64,000 nucleotides of DNA from Candidatus Defluviibacillus avedoerensis (GTDB taxonomy: Bacteria; Pseudomonadota; Gammaproteobacteria; Burkholderiales; Burkholderiaceae_C), in the NCBI GenBank assembly GCA_016703665.1, contig JADJBS010000011.1, positions 1 to 64,000 of the forward strand. Direction: 5' to 3'. The stretch's first letter is position 1; each line of letters begins with the position of its first letter. The position numbers were made by a program, and so were the translations under genes. Below are positions 45,233 to 54,653 of this stretch, piece by piece. Under the pieces are notes generated by a model. The model did no database searches, was not told the DNA's origin, and saw only the letters and a program-made list of their open reading frames with translations.

Positions 45233-47290
45233 ATGAGCATGCCCCGCCAAATTTTCGTTACCACCGCCCTGCCTTACGCCAACGGCAACTTCCACATTGG
45301 CCACATCATGGAGTACATCCAGGCCGATATCTGGGTGCGGTTTCAGCGCATGTGTGGCCACGAGGTGAACTTTGTCTGCGCTGACGACGCCCACGGCGCC
45401 CCCATCATGATCGCCGCCCAAAAGGCTGGCATCACGCCGCAGCAGTTTGTGGCCAACATCGCCGCTGGCCGCAAACCCTATCTGGACGGCTTTCACATCG
45501 CTTTTGACAACTGGCACAGCACCGACGGCCCTGAGAACCACGAGCTGGCTCGGGCGATTTACCGCGACCTGAAGGCCAACGGATTGATCAGCAGCAAGAC
45601 GATTGAGCAGTTCTTCGACCCCGAAAAGAACATGTTCTTGCCTGACCGCTTCATCAAAGGTGAATGCCCCAACTGCCATGCCAAAGACCAGTACGGCGAC
45701 AACTGCGAGGTGTGTAGCAAGGTCTACAGCCCTACCGACCTGATCAATCCTTACTCTGCGTTGTCTGGCGCGACACCGGTGCTGAAAAGCTCGGAGCATT
45801 TTTTCTTCAAGTTGTCCGACCCGCGCTGCTTGGCCTTTTTGAAGGAATGGACCACCGGCGGCGCCGTGCAGCCCGAGGTGCTGAAGAAGATCAGCGAATG
45901 GCTCACGCCCGATGAGAACGGCGTGACCACCATGGGCGACTGGGACATCAGCCGTGACGCGCCCTACTTTGGCATCGAGATCCCCGACGCACCCGGCAAG
46001 TATTTTTATGTGTGGCTGGACGCGCCCATTGGCTACCTGGCTTCGCTGAAGAACCTGCTGGACAAACGCGGGCAGGACTACGACGCCTACATGGCCGCGC
46101 CCGATCTGGAGCAGTACCACTTCATCGGCAAGGACATCATTACCTTTCACACCTTGTTCTGGCCCGCGACGCTTAAGTTCAGCGGGCGCAAAGTGCCGAA
46201 CAAGATCTTTGTGCACGGCTTTTTGACCGTGAACAATGGCGAGAAGATGAGCAAGAGCCGCGGCACGGGGCTGGACCCACTCAAGTACCTTTCCCTTGGC
46301 ATGAACCCCGAATGGCTGCGCTACTACCTGGCTGCCAAACTGAGCGGCCGCAACGAGGACATTGACTTCAATGCAGACGACTTCCAGGCGCGGGTGAATG
46401 CGGATTTGGTGGGCAAATACATCAACATTGCCAGCCGGGCTGCGGGCTTTATTGCCAAGCGATTTGGCGGCAAATTGGGGGATGTTTCTGGCGATGGCGG
46501 CACACTGCTGGGCACATTGCGCTCTCAAAACGAGAGCATTCAACAACTCTATGGCGACCGCGACACAGGCAAAGCCGTGCGCGAGATCATGCTGCTGGCC
46601 GATCGCGTCAATGCCTACGTGGACCAGAACAAGCCTTGGGAAATCGCCAAGCAAGCTGACCAAGATGCCCGCTTGCAGGACGTGTGCAGCACCTGCATCG
46701 AGGCCTTCCGCATCCTCACGGCTTACCTTAAACCCGTGATGCCCGCTCTGGCGACCCAGGTTGAGGCCTTCTTGCAATGCACAGCGCTGGACTTCGCCAA
46801 TGCCAGCACCGCCTTGGGCGCAGGCCACGCCATCGGCACCTACCACCACCTGATGCAACGCGTGGACCCCAAACAGCTAGAGGCCCTGTTTGAGGCCCCG
46901 ACTGCCCCTGAGCCGGAGAAGATCGTTCCCGGAGGAGAAGAATTGGCACCCACCATCTCCATCGACGACTTCGCCAAGATTGACCTGCGCATTGCCCAGA
47001 TCGTCCAATGCGAAGCGGTGGAGGGCAGCACCAAGCTGCTGCGTTTGACGCTGGATGTGGGTGAAGGTCAACACCGCAATGTATTCAGCGGGGTGGCCAG
47101 CATGTACAAGCCAGAGGACTTGGTCGGCAAGCTGACCGTGATGGTGGCCAACCTGGCCCCGCGCAAGATGAAGTTTGGTGTGTCCGAAGGCATGGTGCTT
47201 GCAGCCAGCCACGCCGACGAGAAAGCACACCCCGGCATTTACGTACTGAACCCGTGGCCGGGCGCTACGCCAGGCATGCGGGTTCGTTAA
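45233..47290 (+). CDS. metG: Methionyl-tRNA synthetase
   Basis: A 685-residue class I aminoacyl-tRNA synthetase that charges tRNA-Met. Seen: PYANGNFHIGHIMEYIQAD with the HIGH motif, zinc-binding groups CPNCHAKDQYGDNCEVC, the KMSKS loop (NNGEKMSKSRGTG), the anticodon-binding helices, and a C-terminal tRNA-binding domain (IDDFAKIDLRIAQIV ... NLAPRKMKFGVSEGM). The domain order and length match dimeric proteobacterial MetG. ATG 45233 and 45239 are both possible. The 3' end is partly repeated at 54654-54692. Confidence 0.96.
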   Translation: MSMPRQIFVTTALPYANGNFHIGHIMEYIQADIWVRFQRMCGHEVNFVCADDAHGAPIMIAAQKAGITPQQFVANIAAGRKPYLDGFHIAFDNWHSTDGPENHELARAIYRDLKANGLISSKTIEQFFDPEKNMFLPDRFIKGECPNCHAKDQYGDNCEVCSKVYSPTDLINPYSALSGATPVLKSSEHFFFKLSDPRCLAFLKEWTTGGAVQPEVLKKISEWLTPDENGVTTMGDWDISRDAPYFGIEIPDAPGKYFYVWLDAPIGYLASLKNLLDKRGQDYDAYMAAPDLEQYHFIGKDIITFHTLFWPATLKFSGRKVPNKIFVHGFLTVNNGEKMSKSRGTGLDPLKYLSLGMNPEWLRYYLAAKLSGRNEDIDFNADDFQARVNADLVGKYINIASRAAGFIAKRFGGKLGDVSGDGGTLLGTLRSQNESIQQLYGDRDTGKAVREIMLLADRVNAYVDQNKPWEIAKQADQDARLQDVCSTCIEAFRILTAYLKPVMPALATQVEAFLQCTALDFANASTALGAGHAIGTYHHLMQRVDPKQLEALFEAPTAPEPEKIVPGGEELAPTISIDDFAKIDLRIAQIVQCEAVEGSTKLLRLTLDVGEGQHRNVFSGVASMYKPEDLVGKLTVMVANLAPRKMKFGVSEGMVLAASHADEKAHPGIYVLNPWPGATPGMRVR

Positions 47291-47312
47291 GACGTGCATT
47301 AAAGTACTTTCA

Positions 47313-49316
47313 ATGTTCGCCCTGATTTCAGCCGTTATCGTTTTGCTGCTGGGCGCGGGTTTGGCCCTGGCGGTCCAAGGAAACCGCTGGCGAGCGGGCT
47401 GGGCGATTGCCACGCAGCTGGTGGCCACAGTGCTGGTTCTCAGTGCAGCATGGCCGGTACTGATGGGTGGCGTCATTGTGTCTGGCTCCATGGTGTGGAC
47501 TTACCCGGTGGGCACACCCCGGGTACAGATGGATGGCTTAGGCGCCTTCTTTTTGGTGTGGTCACTGCCCATGACCCTGCTGGGAAGCCTTTACGCGGTC
47601 GGTTACATGCGGCGCTACTTTGACAGCGCACGCCACCTGGGAGTGCATTTTGCGCTGCTCAACTTCACGGCCTTGTCCTTCATCCTGGTTTATTGCACCG
47701 ATCACGCCCTGATCTTCTTGCTTGGGTGGGAGATTGCCGCCCTGGCCGCCTGGCAGCTGGTCATCTGGGATTTCAGCAACCAGAAGGTGCGCTTTGCGGG
47801 CTTCAACTACTTGGTATCCACCCACATTGGCCTGATCTTTCTGGTGGCCGCGATCATGATCATGTATGCCCACACCGGAACCTGGGGGCTGGATTCGATG
47901 GGTGCCTGGCTGCAAACCCATCCTGGGCCCGAGCGCAATCTGGTGTTCCTGCTGCTGCTGATCAGCTTTGGGCTCAAGTCGGCTTTTTTTCCGTTTCATT
48001 CGTGGTTGCCACGTGCACATGCCGCTGCACCAGCCCATGTATCCGCACTGATGTCGGGTGTGATCCACAAAGCAGGCCTTTATGCCCTGGTGCGTTTCGT
48101 TCTGCTGATTGGCCAGCCCGATGAATGGATGGGCTGGTTCTTGATCGCCTTTGCGGCCTGCTCGGCGCTAGTGGGTGGTTTGTACACCGTGGGGCAACGC
48201 GATTTGAAGCGCATGCTGGGCTATTCGTCCACCGAGAACGTGGGCATCGCGGGCATAGGCATTGGCGTGGGCTGCCTGGGCCTGACCTGGGGCATGCCAG
48301 CTTTGGTGGCGCTGGGCTTTGCGGGCGGCCTGCTGCATGTGCTGAACCATGCGTTCTTCAAGTGCCAGCTGTTCTACGCAGCCGGGGCGGTCTACCAGGG
48401 CACACACACCGTGGACATGGAAAAGCTGGGTGGCCTGGCCCGCTTGCTGCCCTGGACGACGCTGTTCTTCCTGGTTGGGGGTGTTGCCATCTCTGCGCTG
48501 CCCCCGTTGAACGGCTTTACCAGCGAATTCACCATTTACAGCGCCCTGTTTCAAAATGGCGATTTGCCACCCCCAGCCCGCGTGGCCTTGATCCTGACCG
48601 CCGCCGTGCTGGCCTTTGTGGGCGCCATGTCAGCCATGGCCATCACCCGCACATTTGGCGTTGTTTTTCTTGGAGCACCGCGTGATGCGGCGATTGACCA
48701 GGCAGCGGAAGCCAGCCGCTGGATGCTGCTGCCCATGGGGGTGCACAGCCTGGGTGTGGTGGTGTTGGGCCTTGCGCCTTTTGTGGGCTTGATGATGGTG
48801 GCTGAGCCCACCAGCCTGGCCATGCAGACCCTGGGCGTGAGTGCAACCCCCTTACTGGCAGACATGGCGGATCAACTGGGCATGGTCAGCACGGTCAGCG
48901 CCTGTTTGCTAATAGGGTTTGGCGCACTCTTTCAACTGCGCCGTTGGTGGATGCCCGTTGCAATGGTGCCCCATGTTACTTGGGGTTGTGGCTACACCGC
49001 AGTGTCACCCCGCATGCAGTACACGGGCGCGGCTTTCTGGCTGGATTTCGGCTACTGGTTTCGGAGCATCCTTTTGATCTTGCGACGCCGCAAAGCGCCT
49101 GTGGGCTACTTTCCGACAGACAGTTACGCCATCACCGACTGCGTGGACGCAGTGGAGCGGCGCATGTATGCAGTGATTGGCCATGGTGACGAATCCGCAG
49201 AGAACATCTCGCGCAAACTGCCCGAGGACGACACGCGCGTAACCTTTGCCGCAGGCCTGATTGCCGTGGTGTTGATTGTTGGACTGGCCCTGCTGACCAG
49301 CGGGGTGCGACCATGA
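47313..49316 (+). CDS. hyfB: Hydrogenase-4-like complex subunit HyfB (antiporter-like)
   Basis: A 667-residue proton-pumping-type membrane subunit of the Nuo/Mrp antiporter family, with about 15 hydrophobic segments. Key charged residues in helices are visible: LGWEIAALAAWQLV (Glu), FGLKSAFFPFHSWLPRAHA (Lys, His), SALMSGVIHKAGLYAL, and LKRMLGYSSTENVGI. A long C-terminal part (residues 560-667) carries a domain YWFRSILLILRRRKAP ending with two further helices, like HycC/HyfB. First gene of the complex, 22 bases after metG. Its stop overlaps the next start (ATGA). Confidence 0.88.
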   Translation: MFALISAVIVLLLGAGLALAVQGNRWRAGWAIATQLVATVLVLSAAWPVLMGGVIVSGSMVWTYPVGTPRVQMDGLGAFFLVWSLPMTLLGSLYAVGYMRRYFDSARHLGVHFALLNFTALSFILVYCTDHALIFLLGWEIAALAAWQLVIWDFSNQKVRFAGFNYLVSTHIGLIFLVAAIMIMYAHTGTWGLDSMGAWLQTHPGPERNLVFLLLLISFGLKSAFFPFHSWLPRAHAAAPAHVSALMSGVIHKAGLYALVRFVLLIGQPDEWMGWFLIAFAACSALVGGLYTVGQRDLKRMLGYSSTENVGIAGIGIGVGCLGLTWGMPALVALGFAGGLLHVLNHAFFKCQLFYAAGAVYQGTHTVDMEKLGGLARLLPWTTLFFLVGGVAISALPPLNGFTSEFTIYSALFQNGDLPPPARVALILTAAVLAFVGAMSAMAITRTFGVVFLGAPRDAAIDQAAEASRWMLLPMGVHSLGVVVLGLAPFVGLMMVAEPTSLAMQTLGVSATPLLADMADQLGMVSTVSACLLIGFGALFQLRRWWMPVAMVPHVTWGCGYTAVSPRMQYTGAAFWLDFGYWFRSILLILRRRKAPVGYFPTDSYAITDCVDAVERRMYAVIGHGDESAENISRKLPEDDTRVTFAAGLIAVVLIVGLALLTSGVRP

Positions 49317-50239
49317 CCCTCTTGCTGATGGCAGTGCACACCAGCCTGTTGCTGGTGATGCCTTTTGTGTTGATAGGCGTTATCAACCGCACCAAGGCGT
49401 GGTGGGGTGGCCGCAAGGGCCCGGGCTTGCTGCAGAGCTTTTGGGACATGCGCCGCCTGCTGTACAAACGCCCGGTCTACAGCACCACCACCACGGCGGT
49501 GTTTCGTTCGGGTGCCTACCTTGTCGTCGTCAGTGCTGTCGTCGCGGGTTTGATCGCACCACTGCTGGGCGGCGTGGCTGCCATGCAGTTTCGCTACGAC
49601 TTTGTAGTGTTTGCCTACACGCTGGGCCTGGGCCGTATGGCGATGATGCTATCGGCCATGGACGTGGGCAGCGCTTTTGAAGGCATGGGCTCGGCGCGCG
49701 AGGCTTCGTTCTCGGCCTTTGTTGAGCCCGCGCTGTTTATCCTCATCGGCTCGGCCAGCATAGCAACCGGGCAAACCAGTTTTGCAGGCCTGATAGGGCA
49801 GTGGCACCACAGTCCGCAGTTTGGCCTGGTGATTGTCCCAGCCCTGCTGGCGCTGTTGATTTTGTTGCAAACCGAAGCAGCCCGCGTACCTGTGGATGAC
49901 CCGACCACCCACCTTGAGCTGACCATGGTGCATGAGGTGATGCTGCTGGACCACAGCGGCCCGGATTTGGCCGCCATGCAGTTTGCGGCAGCGCTCAAAC
50001 TCACTACTTACGCAGGCTTGATGGCAGCGCTGCTCAACCCGTTTGATCCCGCCCAGGACCTGGCCGCAGCCGCCGTCACGTCGGTGATGCTGATGCTGCT
50101 GGTGGCGGTGCTGGTGGGCTGCGTGGAATCTCTGATGGCACGTCTGCGCATGCGCTGGGTGCCTCGCTACCTGCTGGTGGCCGGGGGTGCAGCCCTGATC
50201 TGTCTGGCTGTGGTAACTTGGGGAGAGCACCTGTCGTGA
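49313..50239 (+). CDS. hyfC: Hydrogenase-4-like complex subunit HyfC (NuoH-like)
   Basis: A 308-residue membrane protein of the NuoH/HycD family, which connects the peripheral arm to the membrane arm. Seen: NRTKAWWGGRKGPGLLQSFW (the conserved R-x-GP-x-LLQ loop), FEGMGSAREASFSAF, and TEAARVPVDDPTTHLELTMV, the glutamate-rich loop facing the quinone chamber. About eight hydrophobic segments. It overlaps hyfB by 4 bases and the GTG start of the next gene by 4 bases. Confidence 0.9.
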   Translation: MTLLLMAVHTSLLLVMPFVLIGVINRTKAWWGGRKGPGLLQSFWDMRRLLYKRPVYSTTTTAVFRSGAYLVVVSAVVAGLIAPLLGGVAAMQFRYDFVVFAYTLGLGRMAMMLSAMDVGSAFEGMGSAREASFSAFVEPALFILIGSASIATGQTSFAGLIGQWHHSPQFGLVIVPALLALLILLQTEAARVPVDDPTTHLELTMVHEVMLLDHSGPDLAAMQFAAALKLTTYAGLMAALLNPFDPAQDLAAAAVTSVMLMLLVAVLVGCVESLMARLRMRWVPRYLLVAGGAALICLAVVTWGEHLS

Positions 50240-50865
50240 AGCTGCCGCTTGTGTTCCTGCTGATCCTGTGCATCACACCTCTTTTCTTTGGCCGCATGCG
50301 CCAATTGCCTGGCTGGCTCAGCTTTCAGGCTCTGGCACTGGCTTGGTACGGCCTGACCGACGGCCCACAAGGCAAGGCCATTTCAATGCACGACTTGCTG
50401 ACGGCTGCCGAGGTGGTAGTGCTTCGCGCCGTGCTTGCCCCCTGGCTTTTCAGCCAGATGCTGGCGCGCCGCAATGAGCCTGATCTGGAGCTGATGCCCT
50501 CCAATCTGTTCACCTGGGGCATTGCTGTGAGCCTGATTGCCTTGGCTTTTGAATTTGCGCAGGCTACATCGTCAGGCACGGATGCGTTCGTGCTCGGCGT
50601 GGTCAGCACAGCTGTGGTCATCTCGCTTTTGCTGCTGTCCACCAACGCCACCCCACCAGCCCAGCTGGCCGCATTGCTGTACCTGGAGACCGCACTGGCC
50701 TTATTTGAAACCCTGTTACCTGAGGCCTGGCCTCTGCCAGCCCACCTTGCTGTCAGCGCAACCTATGTGCTGACCGTGAGCATTGGTTGCTGGTTGCTCA
50801 GCCACGCCAGCACTGCCAGCTTTTCCATGGCCGAAAAGGCCGCTCGGGACAAGGGGCTAGGATGA
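50236..50865 (+). CDS. hyfE: Hydrogenase-4-like complex subunit HyfE
   Basis: A 209-residue, six-helix membrane protein of the HyfE type (NuoK-related). Start: GTG 50236, overlapping the hyfC stop (GTGA), gives VKLPLVFLLILCITPLFFG as first helix. Later segments include MHDLLTAAEVVVLRAVLAPW and PAQLAALLYLETALALFETL, with a glutamate in each helix as in antiporter-type small subunits. Its TGA overlaps the hyfF ATG. Confidence 0.83.
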   Translation: MKLPLVFLLILCITPLFFGRMRQLPGWLSFQALALAWYGLTDGPQGKAISMHDLLTAAEVVVLRAVLAPWLFSQMLARRNEPDLELMPSNLFTWGIAVSLIALAFEFAQATSSGTDAFVLGVVSTAVVISLLLLSTNATPPAQLAALLYLETALALFETLLPEAWPLPAHLAVSATYVLTVSIGCWLLSHASTASFSMAEKAARDKGLG

Positions 50866-52247
50866 GCAGAGCTGCGTGGGCACTGGGCCTGGTTCTGTTT
50901 GCCCTGTGCGGCGTCACAGCGAGCATGGCGCTGTTTGTGGGTTTTCCGCTGGACGATTTACCCGTGTATTTCGGTGCGCGCTGGTTCATTTTGGACGCGA
51001 CGTCGCTGCTGTTTGTCTGTGTGATCAACCTGGTGTTTCTGGGTATCAGCGTCTACCTTTACGCATGGGCTCATGACCGCGAGCAGCATGTTCACCATGT
51101 GCGCAGGCGCGCGGCTTTGTCCATGCTGTTTATGCTGGCCATGAGTCTGGGGGTCATGTCCAACCATCTGTTGGTGCTGTGGGCGCTGATCGAAATCACG
51201 ACCCTGTGCGCCACACCCCTGGTCACACTGGGCTATGGAACAGCGCCGCACCGTGTGGCCTGGCGCTATTTGCTTTACTCCAGCATGTCATTGGGCCTCA
51301 CTTTCCTGGGCTTCATGTGCCTGACCCGGTCTGCCCATTTGGCGGGCTTGCCCATCGACTTTGCGCTAGACAAGCTTTCTGGCAGCTTGCCTGCTGAAAT
51401 GGATTTGTGGCTTCGGCTGGGCCTGTCCTTCATCATGCTGGGCCTGGGCAGCAAACTCGGTCTGGCGCCCTTGTATGGGTGGCTACCAGAAACCTACGAG
51501 ACAGCTCCCACCAGCACAAGTGCGTTACTGGCGGCTGTTCAGTTCAACATCAGCGTGGTGGCAGTGTTCCGCATTCTGCAGGCTTTCCAAGGGCATGACA
51601 CAGGTTTCATGTCGCAGCAGTTGCTGATCATGGGGGGCTTGTCGCTGATCGTGGCTGCGATCCAGGTGATGGCCGCCAGGAATTACAAACGCTTGATCGC
51701 CTATGCCTGCGTCAGCTCGTCCGGTGTGATCGCCATGGGTTTGTCGGTAGGCAAGGCGGCTGCTTATGGCGTGGTGCTGTACGTGGTCAGCAATGCCTTC
51801 GTCAAAGCCATGCTGTTCCTGGCCGCAGGCCGCATGCGTGCGGTGTATGGCACCAACGACATTGCCGCGCTCAGCGGTGTGATCAAGCGCCTGCCCTTTG
51901 CCGGGTCTATTTTTGCGCTGGGTGTGTTTGCGCTGCTGGGATTACCACCCTTTGGCAGCTTCATGGCCGAGATGCTGATTTTGTCAGGCATCGTGCAGCA
52001 TGACAACATGATGGCTTTCTCACTGATGTGCGCCATGCTCACCATCATTTTTGTGGCCACCGGGCGCGCCGTTTTCCCTATGCTGTGGGGCCCCCTGAAA
52101 TCAGACCTGCAGGCGGTCAACGAACCCGTGGTCACCATGCTACCGATGATGGCTTTTGTGGCCATGCTGGTGCTGCTCGGGATTTACACCCCGGATGTGA
52201 TCAGCAGGCTGCTGCTGGTCGTGGCCCAATCGATTGGAGGAAGTTAG
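50862..52247 (+). CDS. hyfF: Hydrogenase-4-like complex subunit HyfF (NuoN/NuoM-like)
   Basis: A 461-residue second antiporter-like subunit. Seen: NHLLVLWALIEITTLCATPL (helix with Glu), LGSKLGLAPLYGWLPETYET, VMAARNYKRLIAYACVSSSG and NAFVKAMLFLAAGRM, the family's lysine and histidine positions. The start ATG 50862 overlaps the hyfE stop. With HyfB this gives two antiporter-like subunits; the complex could move two or more ions per catalytic cycle. No HyfD gene is present, although many hyf operons have one. Confidence 0.88.
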   Translation: MSRAAWALGLVLFALCGVTASMALFVGFPLDDLPVYFGARWFILDATSLLFVCVINLVFLGISVYLYAWAHDREQHVHHVRRRAALSMLFMLAMSLGVMSNHLLVLWALIEITTLCATPLVTLGYGTAPHRVAWRYLLYSSMSLGLTFLGFMCLTRSAHLAGLPIDFALDKLSGSLPAEMDLWLRLGLSFIMLGLGSKLGLAPLYGWLPETYETAPTSTSALLAAVQFNISVVAVFRILQAFQGHDTGFMSQQLLIMGGLSLIVAAIQVMAARNYKRLIAYACVSSSGVIAMGLSVGKAAAYGVVLYVVSNAFVKAMLFLAAGRMRAVYGTNDIAALSGVIKRLPFAGSIFALGVFALLGLPPFGSFMAEMLILSGIVQHDNMMAFSLMCAMLTIIFVATGRAVFPMLWGPLKSDLQAVNEPVVTMLPMMAFVAMLVLLGIYTPDVISRLLLVVAQSIGGS

Positions 52248-53741
52248 TTGAGCTCTGCCCTCCACCATCCCGTTCTGTGCGTCTCCCTGGCCGACCTGCC
52301 CCGCCTGGACTTGGCGGGCCTCATGCAGGCCTGCAGCGAACACATCCACAATGGTGCGCGGGTGTTGACGCTGTTCGGACGTATGCAGACGTTAGCCACC
52401 AAGGACGTGGTCTTGACCGCTGTTTTTCTGAGCCCATCGCTGGGCCTGGTCGCCCTTCAAGGTCATGCCCAGGCCGATGACAGTTACGACTCATTGACGC
52501 TCAGGCATCCCGCCATGCACATCTTTGAGCGCGAGTTGTGGGAACAAACCGGCATCACCCCGGTAGGCCACCCCTGGCTCAAGCCAGTGCGCTACGAGAG
52601 GGATCGCCAGCAGCAAATGTCCAGCTATCCTTTCTTCAAGGTGCGCGGCGCCGAGGTCCACGAGGTGGGCGTCGGGCCTATCCATGCAAGCGTGATCGAA
52701 CCGGGACACTTCCGCTTTATGTGCCTGGGCGAGCGCGTCCAGCATCTGGAGATTCAACTAGGCTATCAGCACCGCAGCGTCGAGGCACTGTTGCTGCAGC
52801 GCCCGCCACTGGCGCTGACACCGCTGGTGGAGTCGATTGCGGGCGACACCAGTGTGGCCTATGCCGTTGGGTACTGCGCGGCTATAGAGGCACTTGCGGG
52901 CACAAAACTTTCCGCTGGCGCGACACTTGTGCGCGGCGTGGCGCTGGAGTTGGAGCGCATCGCCATTCACCTGGCTTCAGTAACGGGCCTGGCTGGGGAC
53001 ATCGCTTTTCTGCAAGGCGGTGCGACCTATGGCCGCTTGCGCACCGCCATCATCAATGCCAGCATGCGCTGCTGTGGCAGCCGGTTTGGCCACAGTTGGG
53101 TGCGCCCCGGCGGCGTGCGCTTTGGCCTGGACGCTGAGCGACGTGCAGACCTGAAGAACACCTTGGCGGCGTTTGCCAAAGACCTGGCAGACATCAATGC
53201 CTTGATGCTCAATGCCCGCACCGTGCGACCCCGCTTGCAAGGCATTGGGCAACTGCCCATCAATGCGGCCCAAGACTTGGGCCTGTGGGGTCTGGTGGCG
53301 CGTGCAAGCGGTCTGCATGTGGATGTACGCGCATGCCTGCCAGGACAGCTGTATTCGCACTTTCCTGTAGAAGAGCATACCGAGACAGGTCGCGATTGCT
53401 GGGCCCTGCTGCGATTGCGTCTAAAGGAAATTGAGAGCTCGGTTCGGTGGATCAACCGTGCACTGGAAAGCTCGGCATTGCAAGATGCAGTGCCTTCGCC
53501 TCTGCCCCTTCCAGCCCTAAGATCAAGCCACTTGTGTGTGTCTGTTTGCGAAGGTCCCCGAGGGCCGGTGCTGCATGCGCTGGAAACCGATGGCAGCGCG
53601 CAGTTAGCGCATTACAAGGTGCAAGACCCTTCCCTGCAGACTTGGTTTGCCCTGGCCATGAGCCTACGGGACAACGATATTTCAGATTTTCCGATCTGCA
53701 ACAAGAGCTTTGACCTGTCGTATTGCGGAAACGATCTTTGA
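52248..53741 (+). CDS. hyfG: HyfG-like large subunit lacking NiFe ligands (Ehr type)
   Basis: A 497-residue protein combining a NuoC-like N-terminus (PAMHIFERELWEQTGITPVG) with a NuoD/hydrogenase large-subunit-like core (GPIHASVIEPGHFRF; RGVALELERIAIHLA). In true group 4 hydrogenases L1 reads CGIC; here the equivalent place is SIAGDTSVAYAVG without Cys. The C-terminal L2 DPCxxC is also absent; the end is NDISDFPICNKSFDLSYCGN. It therefore cannot bind the NiFe centre and is an Ehr-type (energy-converting hydrogenase-related) subunit, not a hydrogenase. Start TTG 52248, one base after the hyfF stop, with GGAGGA upstream. Confidence 0.88.
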   Translation: MSSALHHPVLCVSLADLPRLDLAGLMQACSEHIHNGARVLTLFGRMQTLATKDVVLTAVFLSPSLGLVALQGHAQADDSYDSLTLRHPAMHIFERELWEQTGITPVGHPWLKPVRYERDRQQQMSSYPFFKVRGAEVHEVGVGPIHASVIEPGHFRFMCLGERVQHLEIQLGYQHRSVEALLLQRPPLALTPLVESIAGDTSVAYAVGYCAAIEALAGTKLSAGATLVRGVALELERIAIHLASVTGLAGDIAFLQGGATYGRLRTAIINASMRCCGSRFGHSWVRPGGVRFGLDAERRADLKNTLAAFAKDLADINALMLNARTVRPRLQGIGQLPINAAQDLGLWGLVARASGLHVDVRACLPGQLYSHFPVEEHTETGRDCWALLRLRLKEIESSVRWINRALESSALQDAVPSPLPLPALRSSHLCVSVCEGPRGPVLHALETDGSAQLAHYKVQDPSLQTWFALAMSLRDNDISDFPICNKSFDLSYCGNDL

Positions 53742-53743
53742 CC

Positions 53744-54499
53744 ATGAGCCTGTTTCAATCCATTCACGTCCGCAAGTCTCAGGGTAGCCAATTCATCCCC
53801 AATCCGCGCACGGCTCAACCACCGGGGTTCCGCGGCCTGCCGGTGTTGCGCGATGCACCTTGCCGCGAGCATTGCCGATCCTGCGCAGACGCCTGCCCCA
53901 GCGAGGCGGTGCAGCTGGCGCCGCTGCAAATAGACCTGGGCCGCTGTGTGCTGTGTGGCGACTGCGAAAGCAGCTGTCCAGAGCAGATCATCTCCTTCAC
54001 TAACCAGGTACAACTGGCCACCACAGAACGCGATCACCTGATGTTATCGGCCACCCGTCCAGCGCCCGACCCGGTCAAGGTTTCTGCCGAGTTGCATCGC
54101 CTGTTTGGCAGATCCATGAAGCTGCGGTCGGTCAGTGCAGGCGGATGCAACGGCTGCGAGCTAGAGGTCAACGCCAGCAGCAATGTCAATTTTGACCTGG
54201 GGCGCTACGGTATCGATGTGGTTGCGTCCCCGCGACACGCGGATGCCCTGGTGCTGACCGGCCCCATCACCCGCAACATGGCTCAAGCGCTAGAGCTTTG
54301 CTGGCTGGCCATGCCCGAGCCCAGGATCGTGATCGCCGTAGGTGCCTGTGCAATTTCAGGCGGCGTGTTTGCTGGGTCTGAGGCGCTGGACCGCAGCTTT
54401 CTGGAACGCTTCAAACCTTCGCTGTACATACCCGGCTGCCCGGCACATCCGCTGACGCTGGTGTGTGGGATTCTTGATTTGTTGGGGATTGTGTCTTGA
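53744..54499 (+). CDS. hyfI: HyfI-like small subunit fused to a two-cluster ferredoxin
   Basis: A 251-residue fusion. Residues 30-90 carry two [4Fe-4S] groups (C40, C44, C47, C51 and C68, C71, C74, C78). Residues 125-251 are the NuoB/HyfI domain with its cluster ligands C135 and C138 (AGGCNGCELEV), C202 (GACAISGG) and C232 (PGCPAHP). In most related complexes the ferredoxin (HyfH) is separate; here it precedes the small subunit in one chain. The ATG at 53744 lies two bases after the hyfG stop. Last gene of the complex. Confidence 0.88.
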   Translation: MSLFQSIHVRKSQGSQFIPNPRTAQPPGFRGLPVLRDAPCREHCRSCADACPSEAVQLAPLQIDLGRCVLCGDCESSCPEQIISFTNQVQLATTERDHLMLSATRPAPDPVKVSAELHRLFGRSMKLRSVSAGGCNGCELEVNASSNVNFDLGRYGIDVVASPRHADALVLTGPITRNMAQALELCWLAMPEPRIVIAVGACAISGGVFAGSEALDRSFLERFKPSLYIPGCPAHPLTLVCGILDLLGIVS

Positions 54500-54653
54500 G
54501 TTCTTCTTTTGTTTGTCCCGCATGATCGGGTCCACTTCAGCACCAATGTGTCCAGCAACCAGGCCGTGCTGGCCTTCAAAATCAATTCACTCCTTGCTCG
54601 GTACATGTGCCCTGCCTGACCCCTTCAGCCAAGGTGAATGGCCCAGTGGCTAT

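Noticed and set aside
45221..46858. Long minus-strand frame of 545 codons opposite metG
   Set aside because: It lies entirely antisense to an intact, highly conserved metG and has no recognisable motifs. Long antisense frames are expected from high-GC codon bias.
52248..53741. HyfG as a working NiFe hydrogenase
   Set aside because: Both cysteine pairs needed for the metal centre are missing and no maturation genes are seen in the window.
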